Below are positions 56,230-64,000 of a DNA stretch of 64,000 nucleotides, one piece after another. Position 1 is the first letter of the stretch. Each line of letters begins with the position of its first letter. The DNA comes from Ceriagrion tenellum. Taxonomy: Eukaryota > Arthropoda > Insecta > Odonata > Coenagrionidae. Position numbers and translations under genes: made by a program. The stretch covers positions 2,418,001 to 2,482,000 of the forward strand of contig OY720632.1 of assembly GCA_963169105.1 (NCBI GenBank), given 5' to 3'. Under the pieces are notes generated by a model. It had not been told where the DNA came from. It saw only the letters and a list, made by a program, of their open reading frames with translations, and made no database searches.

Positions 56230-56698
56230 TAACCAAAAAAATTAATAAAATTCAAAGGAAAGCAGCGCACTTCGTTAAAAACTGCTACGTGCGTACATAT
56301 AGTGTCTCGTAACTTTTAAAGGGATTGAGGTGGGAGCCCCTGGAGACTCGGAGGCTGCATGCTAGGCTTAGGTTGCTTCATAAATTCAGAACTGATATTT
56401 TTCAGAGCGACATAGAGAATATTATCATGACTCCTCACTACGTCTCTAAGTCTGACAGATGCGATAAAATAAGAGAGATACACTGCCGAACAGATAGGGA
56501 CAATAACTCGTTCTTTCCGCGAACAATAAACGACCACAATAAAAATTGAGCTCCACTAAATACACTCCTATAATTCATGTCACCATTTCATCTCCAAAAA
56601 TGACTGACACCTTTACACGGCTGGTGATCTAACACCTCCTGCCACATGCCAACGAGACGGCTCGTGGGGGTACTATGTAAATGCAGATGTAGATGCGA
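56230..56698 (+). mobile_element. CR1/L2/Jockey-like LINE 3' end, third copy
   Basis: Encodes KINKIQRKAAHFVKNCYVRT, LLKGLRWEPLETRRLHARLR, KFRTDIFQSDIENIIMTPHY and IHCRTDRDNNSFFPRTINDH. It belongs to the same subfamily as the 20 kb copy (shared WEPLETxRLHARL and DIENIIMTPHY). One stop precedes LLKGLRWEP. The 3' UTR ends in GATGTAGATGC-type repeats at about 56690. It is severely 5'-truncated. Confidence 0.85.
56325..56549 (+). pseudogene. Reverse-transcriptase tail fragment of the 56 kb LINE
   Basis: 74 open codons, from MRWEPLETRRLHARL to TINDHNKN, lie downstream of the polymerase core and lack catalytic residues. Confidence 0.8.
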
Positions 56699-57404
56699 AT
56701 AAGTCCTTTCAGACTCCATAAATGGGATTGAGATCGCTGAGAGAATGGATCGCGTTTTTACTTACGCGTTAGTTACTTTTCACATAATCAATATTTGCAG
56801 AAAATGAACGATGTTTTTAATCCTATCCGTGACAGATTTCAATTTCATGTAAAAAAAACCCCTAAACTTTTCGTTTCGCATCGCAAGTACATTCTATCTC
56901 ATAATTTTACCCAAACCTTCGATCAGTCACAAAGATTAATGAATTGAATTTTTAAAAATTTTCTCACTTCCATCGTATTGCTTTTTAGTCAGAATGCCTC
57001 GGAGAATTGTTGATGGCGTCTAATTGTTGATGGCGCCGCGAGGTCGCGTATCAAACGAGAAGGAAAATGATGGAATACCTTCGAGTTCGTCTCATGTCGA
57101 CGACCTCCCCCGCGGAGATAAATAGAATCGTCCGAATAGTTTGCCTTCGTTTGGGTGCGCTCGCACGGTTAAATGGGGCAAGGTGACTGTGCTGCTGCTC
57201 TCCGTATTTCTACTCTCCCTCCCCCCCCACCCTATCCCTCCATATCCCTCCCTTTCCGCCTCTCAGGAGAACTGGGGTGGGGAAGGATCCTGAGAATGCT
57301 AAACTCACTGTAAGATCAGCGACCTTAATCTCTTGATTTCATATTGTGTGCACTCCCATTCACACTCGACTCATGCGCACCCCTTATTACATTAAAACTT
57401 ATAT
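56699..57404. other. Stretch without a recognised gene
   Basis: AT-rich, then a C-rich segment at 57195-57260. A short duplication (AATTGTTGATGGCG) lies at about 57005 and 57021. No gene is seen. Confidence 0.35.
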
Positions 57405-58014
57405 CATACAGTAAGTATATATAGAGTGGCAAAGAGATAGGGAGATTCTAATATGAGTTTTTAAATAATATTTTGGCCGATAGATGAAATAGGTGTCGAA
57501 TCTGCACGACAAGCCATTACAAATGAGCTTTGGCACACGGCCACTTCATTTAGTGTCGCATTACTCGCATGATGTTCTTATGATGATTTCGGAGCCTGAA
57601 TGTTTACTAATCGACCCATAGCAACGAAAATCATCTTATTGAGTCGTCGAGACCAAATTAAACATGTATTGTAATGTGTCTTCAATGAGCATCGTTTATA
57701 ATGAATCGAATTCACGTCAATGTGATGAGACACGCGGTTACCAATAACGGAGTTAACTGTTTACCGATGTATCATAGCAACGACAAAAGAATTGATACTC
57801 GATTAAAAGCACACAACAGCCATGGTAAATCCACTCTTCTGTATGTTGATGCAAAATCACCGAGTACCGTTAGCGCCTCCAAGTGGCCTTCTCCGTAAGC
57901 CGAAATTCTTCCTCCCCTAAGGTGGTGGCACATGAGAAATTCTTCCCAAAGCTCTCAAAAATTTATGTTCAGTTTTTAGCATTGCTTTGACACTCTATAT
58001 ATACTTACTCTATG
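57405..58014 (+). mobile_element. Family B inverted-repeat DNA element, copy B4
   Basis: Runs from CATACAGTAAGTATATATAG to CTATATATACTTACTCTATG. Its sequence is very close to B3. It contains the shared 65-codon frame (57701-57898). Confidence 0.85.
57701..57898 (+). other. 65-codon open frame inside family B copy B4
   Basis: Starts MNRIHVNVMRHAVTNNGVNC, ends SKWPSP and is almost identical to the B3 frame. Function unknown; probably not translated. Confidence 0.3.
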
Positions 58015-59376
58015 TTAATATGCAACGTACTCATCTCCTCCCTAACCCCAGGACTGAGTCATGTCGCATAACTTCTGCCCCAACGCTCACAATCCCATTC
58101 TGATGTATTTAAAAAGTAATCTTTTTATCAACTGCTTTTTCTTCGAAATTTCACATCGCCGATGGCGTCGAAGTTTTAGAAAATGTTAAAGTTCGCCGAG
58201 TTGGCTCTCAACCAGCTCGTATTTAGATGTAAAATGACTTTCTACCGTAGACACTTTTTTTTTAACTTCATTCATTTATTACCTCTGTTCACGCTGATAA
58301 CCACCCAGCCGAATCTGCGTATTCTTAGGCACCGCTATCGATTGACACCTACCGAAGGCCTCATCTTAATTCTTCCCGGTAATTTAATGCTGTTGCTAGA
58401 AATGATTGTATTAGTGCTCGGTAATGTCAATGCATCGAAATCCACAGCAGTGCTCAATAGGAAAGTACAAACGGATGTTTTCATATCAAAAGTATGAGTG
58501 GAAAGTTTTGCGGACACATTATAGCGACTTATCCCCCCTCATACATCCCTAAATGAATAGTCCATCTTTCTCAATAATTGTTACTTATTCAAGAAGTTCA
58601 GGAAAAATCAATAAAAAATGACAACTAGACAGGCATTCAGATTGATGGAGAGAAATACGGAAATGGCGGGGTAAAAGTTTCGTCGGTCGTCAGCTGTTTC
58701 ATTCTTTTGTTCAGCCTCGATTATACTTCGATGTGTGCCATCTAGAAGAGCAAAACTTTCGCACATTCGTCTCAATTCAAGACTCTTAGAGAAAAATAGC
58801 ACTAAAATGATCCACAGTCGTGCAGGGAGTTGAGAATTACCTCGGAGGGCTTGCTAGGACGTTGAACTGCGAACCTCTTGACCTCTAGGCGATGATTTTT
58901 CTTTCCGAGCGCATAGACGGCTGCACGACGGCGATTTATTTGTTTCTCTTCCCGAGGAGTCCCTTCCCCGGCAGAGCAGCGCCTGCCGGGAAGCGTCACA
59001 CGGAAGCCAACGAAAAGAGCGAGCCGTCGTCCGAAGCATACGAATGCCGAAAAAAATAATCGTCTCTCGGCAAATTCAACTCGGGAAATGCCTTCATACA
59101 TTTGCATCGTAAGAGACGAGAGGAAAAAGAAACTTTTGAATGATCCAACGAACGCGCACGATGGGGTCCTCGATAAGAGTGCAGTTGATAGCTACAAATG
59201 CAGCTGATTTGTGAACACGTCCAATTCAAACACCATTTTAAAAAGAATTAAAGATGCAAGATCTCAGCCTCCATATCCCAACGGTCTCCGGAGCCAACAA
59301 TCCGCCTCCGGCCAATCAGGAGTGACTTAGCTAATGCTATATTAGCCAGCGGCAATTCAAAATCTAGAGAAATACT
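58015..59376. other. Stretch without a supported gene
   Basis: A 104-codon plus frame (58183-58497) with a hydrophobic middle overlaps a 60-codon minus frame (58335-58517). Neither has a recognisable domain or flanking splice signals I trust. Minus frames of 61-101 codons around 58802-59107 are likewise unassigned. Confidence 0.3.
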
Positions 59377-59419
59377 TGCCTTGATGATGGGTGACGAGTC
59401 GTTGCCCGAAACGTCGGCA
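59377..59419 (+). ncRNA. Hammerhead-ribozyme-like motif
   Basis: Order: TGCC, TTGATGA, T, GGG, inner hairpin TGACGAGTCGTTG, CCC, GAAAC, GTC, GGCA. Stem I TGCC/GGCA pairs perfectly, stem II is GGG/CCC and GUC sits at the cleavage position. The first box is UUGAUGA rather than CUGAUGA, there is the same extra U, and stem III has no loop. Probably a decayed or variant member of the class. Confidence 0.4.
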
Positions 59420-60179
59420 GTAACAATTAATCTAAACCGGTGCGAAGCCCGAGAAAAGTTTACCAAACGTCCAATTCCGTTTGGGGAAGGGAATCCATGA
59501 TTGTGGCCTTTGTGTACATCATACGATTGTTAAAGAAGTGTTAACTTTTCATTTCTTTCTAATGCAAATATTCTTTCTAAGACGTATAATTCAACTGCAA
59601 CTCCGCTATTATATCGGACGAAGTCTAGCTCCTCTAGCCCCAGCTACATATTGCGAATCGCCAAGTGGTTTCTGCCCCGCCCCGTGTCCCTCCTCCTCCC
59701 AATTGCCCCCCCCAATTGCCCCGTTATACCCGCCCTCGTTCACCGCTAAGAGGGGAGAGAAAGGGAAGGGTCCGTTGGGAAGGGGAGAGCTATTTTGTTG
59801 TCTCCCAAGGCAGTCGTAATATTCGGGGATGGGCCGAGCATTTCTTTTGATTTATTCCGTTTACCCGCCCTTTTAAGCGTTCGCGATTTCATTTCAAGCG
59901 GAGCCGCTTTCACCGTGACGCCCTCTGGCGGCGGCGGCGTTCACCGCACGCACGGGAGGGCGCGGCACTCGCCCGTTCTCGAGACACGCGCCGCTCCCTT
60001 TTGTCTCACAGCATCCTTCCACGAGAATTGATGAACACAAAACTGCCGCCGCCAATGATGCGAACGAGCGAGTAGTTACGCAGCCGACGCAGGTCAATTG
60101 TCGCTGGCCACCGTGACATGGAATTCCGCCGTGCGTTGTTTCTTTGTCGCGGATTATCTTCAGATCAATTTTGCCAGTC
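59420..60179. other. Stretch without a supported gene; CpG-rich island 59640-60010
   Basis: Frames of 61-112 codons on both strands in C/G-rich sequence. The minus strand at about 59922-59937 reads CCGCCAGAGGGCGTCA, close to a CTCF core; this is a pattern match only. Confidence 0.3.
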
Positions 60180-60247
60180 TGAAATGCAACATTCCACGAA
60201 GGAAAAGTCATTCACCTTGAGTGGGACTCAAACTTGACACCTCCCTA
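60180..60247 (-). mobile_element. Family S2 SINE, copy S2f, truncated
   Basis: Minus strand: degraded B box GTTTGAGTCCCAC, then TCAAGGTGAATGACTTTTCC and GTGGAATGTTGCATTTC. No A-box half. It is inverted relative to S2g. Confidence 0.6.
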
Positions 60248-60677
60248 AGACTCTCATTTGAAACATTTTTAGGATATGTTTGCAATATTAGTCGCATATT
60301 TTTTAGGGAGAAAGTACAATGCAAATATTTTGAACTTCTAGAGAAAAATTCAATGTTAAAGAAGTGTAAAATTTTTGTGAATTACATCAATTGTTAAATT
60401 TTAAGAAGTCATTTTAATGGCTACTCCAACTACTTAGCTTTGAATGAAAAATCTGACACTTTTCTGATTGGTACACTTTTATTCCAAGATTTTTAAGTCG
60501 ATTAATATTGAATTTGAGTTTGATATAAACTCTACAACGATATTTAGTGTAAAAGGAAACATGTGATGGAATTTTATACATTTTAAGCATAATAGGGTGA
60601 TAAATTTTGAGGATTCCGGGACCAACTACGGCTTTACCTCCTGGGTATCTCCCGCAAATCCACAAGGATCGAGAACT
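60248..60677. other. Spacer between inverted S2 SINE fragments
   Basis: AT-rich. One 83-codon minus frame (60414-60665) is Lys/Ile/Tyr-rich and unrecognised. Confidence 0.3.
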
Positions 60678-60770
60678 GGCTTAAGTACCTACTCGGAGCA
60701 AAATCGAGGGACCCGGTTTCGAGTCCCGGGCAAGACGAATAATATCTCCTCTGCGGAATTTTTCATATTA
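60678..60770 (+). mobile_element. Family S2 SINE, copy S2g
   Basis: GGCTTAAGTACCTACTCGGA (diverged A-box region), CCCGGTTTCGAGTCCCGGG (B box with one inserted base) and the body GACGAATAATATCTCCTCTG, then GGAATTTTTCAT. Degraded copy. Confidence 0.55.
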
Positions 60771-61902
60771 GTTCAGTTTTCCTCAACCAACACTATGTCT
60801 TTAGCATTTAGAAAAATTTATTTAAAAAACAAATTTGCTCATTAGGAAAACGACCATCCGCACGTCAGCAAGCAATGTTCTAATAAAAAAACCGGTCGCA
60901 TTAGGCCGTCGCGTCACAGTATGTAGACGTGCTTAGAAAATAGATTAAAAATATTAATACAACCATATTATTTTTCATTTGAAGATTTTATATGGAAAGA
61001 CTTGCCAGTGTTAGTGCCTAATTTAATTGTTTCATTTCTCGAAAATTATGACAGCGATGAAACGGTGGAGTCACGCAGGTGGTTATCTCGAATACGATCT
61101 CTGTAATGAGATAATGGTTGAACAATAAATGGCTTGCATCAGGATGAGCTGTTCGGGGTAATTTTGCGTAATTGCTCTAGGGACATTTATTTTAATTTTC
61201 GACCACATTTGAATATTGCGCAACCTGTTAACAGCCAGCCGTAGTTTACGAAGGTAAAGGAAAACAGAAAGTTAACGCAATGACTGGACTAGTCATGAAA
61301 ATTAGATTTGTCGCAAGAAGCAGCGTCATGAAAAATTTTCATTCAAAAAGCTATTTCTTCAATGCGAGTCGTATTCCTCGTTTTGTAAGAGAAAATACGG
61401 AAACAATTCAATATTCCTGAATGAATGAATTATTCTCGTAACTAATGATTCCAAAAACTAGGGAAACATTCAATTTTGTGAAATGTATAACGTAGTATGC
61501 GTATATTTTGTAGAAAGTATCAGCATAACCCATTGACTAATCGCAATATTGCTCGAGAAAAAATCTTCATATTAAAACTTCATTCAAGTGCCTCCGATCA
61601 ACTCGGTTAAAAAGGGTTATTTCCTCCTAAGCTTCAGCAATTTTCCTAAAGGATATTTTGTGCATACACACATATGAATAATTATAGCTCTTTCGTGTTA
61701 TGAAACTAACTTTTTACTTCTAACCCACGTTTCGTAACGGAATTCAATTCCTTTCGCCATCTCCTCTCAAATAATTTCTTTCCTTGCCAATTAGCCAACG
61801 ATCGTCGGAAACGGTCACCCGGGTGGGGAATCTGTCCGGAAAGGAGGACTCGTCTTCGGAGACTTTCGCAGGAACCATGCGCTGAAGAGGCGTAGTGGGG
61901 GG
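60771..61902. other. Stretch without a recognised gene
   Basis: AT-rich. Minus frames of 64-85 codons at 61706-62009 extend into GC-rich sequence and the minisatellite. No domain is seen. Confidence 0.35.
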
Positions 61903-61944
61903 GGATGGAGGCGGAGGGATGGAGGCGGAGGGATGGAGGCGGAG
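61903..61944. repeat. 14 bp minisatellite, three units
   Basis: GGATGGAGGCGGAG is repeated three times without mismatch. Confidence 0.95.
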
Positions 61945-62261
61945 GAGAGATTGTAATCAGCAATGCGGAGGAAGCCCCGGTGTCTCGGAAAGAGAGCGCA
62001 TATCCTCATGCTCCCTCGAGCGGTTATTACACAAACCTCTCATTACGAAACACCTCCCCGCCCTTCTCCGTCCCCTGCCCCCTCCCCGTTGACCCCCGTT
62101 GCCCCCCCCCCTCCGGAACTGCCCCTTCCCATCGTACACACAAAAACATGCATTTGCAGAAATGCAAATGTATAGATTCAAAATGTATCGCAGATATACA
62201 ATCTAAACACATTTAAACATAAATTTTGTGGGCATAAGGAAATACATAAACTTTTTGGCTC
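61945..62261. other. GC-rich stretch without a recognised gene
   Basis: C-rich between 62050 and 62130 with frames open on both strands (61-103 codons), judged compositional. 62150-62220 repeats TGCAGAAATGCAAATG-type segments. Confidence 0.35.
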
Positions 62262-62700
62262 AAGGCGTCGTGGTAGTGACGGCCGAGGCGAGCGTTTCAG
62301 GCCTCATTTACACTTACCCGTGTTTACATATCACTCAACTACGGGTTAACTATTAAAGATATTGACTTTGGATTTTCTATATTTGGTTTGAAAACATCAT
62401 GCCAAAAGACAATGTGAAAGAAAAATTTTCATCCCTCTGGGTTAGTGATAAAACTTACTTGAACTTAGGCAAACAAAAACTCACTTCTCAGCCAGATATT
62501 TGAAAATCAGAAACTGTCAATCTCTGGCGACATCTTTCTTCTATACGATACGTAAAGAACATCCATCATTACTCGTTTTTGATGTCACAATCGTTAAAAC
62601 GGTGGACCCTTGCACGCTAACCCAGAAGGATAAAAATTTAAAATAAAAATGGAAATGAGTCCTGAAACGCTCCCCTCGGCCTACACTACCATGAGGCCTT
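62262..62700. mobile_element. Inverted-repeat-bounded segment with tRNA-like ends
   Basis: Left end 62262-62312 (AAGGCGTCGTGGTAGTGACG, GCCGAGGCGAGCGTTTCAGG) and right end 62652-62700 (reversed: AAGGCCTCATGGTAGTGTAG, GCCGAGGGGAGCGTTTCAGG) are inverted copies of about 50 bp. The ends contain an A-box-like TGGTAGTGACGGCCGAGGC but no B box follows. It could be two head fragments of a SINE in opposite orientation or a foldback DNA element of about 440 bp. Confidence 0.55.
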
Positions 62701-63363
62701 AAAATTCGACGAGCGTGTTGCATTTCGAAGAGGCGCCGCAACGGCGCAGACAGTCCTCGACGTGCTGGCACACGTGGTGGAGGAGGATGCGGCCAGATGA
62801 CACAGGAGACGGAGGAATACCGACGCGCATCTCCGGGTGGGAAGGCTCTCCCTGCCGAAGGTGGAGGCCGATAGGAAAAGAGAGTTCAACGGGCGAATGC
62901 GTGTGACGGCGACGAAGGCGTCCATCAGATGCGGCCTCCCGCTCCCCTTTTCCGCCTATATTTCGTAGCAATTCCATTGCATTCGAACATAATTTCTTCC
63001 AAAAGAGAAATAATCAATTTCTCATTACAAAAACTGCTTTGAAGACATCACGTCGAGTCCAATATCCGAAAACAAAGTAACTCATTCCCATTTCGATATT
63101 CAATGTCATTTTTTTTAGAAAAGCCAATGTAATTTCGAATACCACACTGAACACTCTGGTCATAATATGCCATGGTTAAGGGAAACATTAACATATAATA
63201 ATGTATCATTTCCATTGCTGCCAGTACGTTGAATCCATGGCACAATCAAATTCTCATAAATAAAATGTGGTCCAAGATTCTTTTACGAAATACTTTAAAA
63301 TATCATTAAAACGTGCACTCAATGACCTGTGATTACCTCGCGAGTCGCCATGATATTGCCCCC

Positions 63364-63400
<37 letters not shown>

Positions 63401-64000
63401 GCTATCTTCGGCACATTCGAATGTTAAAATCTTGCTAGCATGCCAAGCGTCATCGTTTTTCACCCATTACAATACAAAGAAGCATGTTTACGGGAATGGC
63501 ATACATGCTCAACGCCCTTGTTTGTTATTTTTCTGCTCTAATTACAGCAACATTTGGACAATGAATGGGGATATCTGCTAGTGCTGGCATTTTAAAATCA
63601 ATGGCTACGATAAATGCTGTGACGAATGAAAAAAATGACGCTAAAACTACGCAATACGAAATAGAATTGGGATGCATGAACAAAGTGATGAATTATGGTT
63701 TTAATTAATCACAGGTTCTTAAGGAATTATTAGGACCACATACAATGAAAAATACCTCTAGTATAAGAGATATCAGCATCATTGTATCCTTACTCATAAG
63801 AACAGCCATAACAAATTTGTGGATGACCGTGTAACGGCCTAATCAAGAAGCCTATCTCGTAGCAACTTTCTTTTATCAAGACAAAGTCCGACCATGATGA
63901 CTACGTATCAGACCGTGGTACACACGTATCAACCACGGCTCCTCGCCGTCGACGACGGCCGTGGACAACACGACCCTCTTCAAGCCACTACACGACGTCG
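62701..64000. other. End of window without a recognised gene
   Basis: 62700-62950 is GC-rich with frames of 63-92 codons on both strands. The rest is AT-rich apart from a (TC)n microsatellite at 63369-63396 and a GC-rich last 100 bp. No gene is identified. Confidence 0.35.
63369..63396. repeat. (TC)14 microsatellite
   Basis: Fourteen TC units, read directly. Confidence 0.95.

Noticed and set aside
58183..58517. 104-codon plus frame and 60-codon minus frame with hydrophobic segments
   Set aside because: Neither resembles a family I know, and opposite frames overlap; too short to support as genes.
1..64000. CRISPR arrays, bacterial operons or phage modules
   Set aside because: No regularly spaced identical repeats and no densely packed genes; SINEs, LINE remnants and MITEs indicate an animal genome.

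Overview
This window looks like nuclear DNA from an arthropod, most likely an insect or an arachnid. The basis is three kinds of repeat: degraded non-LTR retrotransposon (LINE) tails of types common in arthropods, tRNA-derived SINEs with intact Pol III boxes, and many small inverted-repeat DNA elements. I found no protein-coding host gene, no rRNA, no functional tRNA and no CRISPR array that I can support. Nothing suggests a bacterium, plasmid or virus. The longest open frames are either reverse-transcriptase remnants or frames left open by GC-rich, purine/pyrimidine-biased DNA that is open on both strands. The window is best read as intergenic or deep intronic sequence built from layers of mobile elements.

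The most abundant repeat is family A, a roughly 560 bp non-autonomous DNA transposon with about 20 bp terminal inverted repeats (AAGGTAGTYYGAGCGA). I count twelve copies or fragments, at about 2.7, 9.6, 12.2, 15.8, 16.5, 18.3, 27.6, 35.3, 36.8, 38.0, 45.0 and 47.7 kb. Family B is a second element of about 610 bp with CATAGAGTAAGTA ends. It has four copies, at 0.3, 19.4, 25.4 and 57.4 kb, three of which carry the same 65-codon open frame. Family S1 SINEs (7.9, 52.4, 53.1 and 54.4 kb) carry a central block resembling a SINE domain conserved across animals. Family S2 SINEs (10.8, 11.0, 32.3, 32.5, 38.9, 60.2 and 60.7 kb) are a separate tRNA-headed family that repeatedly occurs as inverted pairs. 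LINE 3' ends belong to three or four lineages: CR1/L2/Jockey-like at 20, 34 and 56 kb; RTE-like at 4 and 23.6 kb; and a third type at 28.9 and 41 kb. Single elements include a pogo/Tigger-like element (8.6-9.4 kb), a piggyBac-like TTAA MITE (36.3 kb), a short palindromic MITE (39.2 kb) and an inverted-repeat-bounded segment (62.3-62.7 kb).

The most interesting signal is a set of hammerhead-ribozyme-like motifs, CUGAWGA then a hairpin then GAAAC, most of them in or near foldback elements. The best is a 457 bp element at 50891-51347 with one motif in each inverted arm. The two arms differ by what looks like a compensatory C-G to U-A change in stem I. Similar motifs lie at 24230-24269 and 59377-59419, with weaker ones at about 1972, 5792, 24440 and 39735. 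This arrangement resembles the inverted terminal repeats of Penelope-like retroelements, whose known hammerheads are minimal. Every motif here has one extra U after the CUGAWGA box, so catalytic activity is uncertain.

Between the repeats lie AT-rich unique stretches and many GC-rich islands dominated by CCTCCC/GGAGGG tracts (for example 1.3-1.8, 3.4-3.85, 10.2-10.7, 17.1-17.5, 28.2-28.6, 35.7-36.3, 47.3-47.7, 48.6-49.1, 54.6-55.0 and 59.6-60.0 kb). Some could be distal regulatory or first-exon regions, but nothing in them is recognisable as coding.
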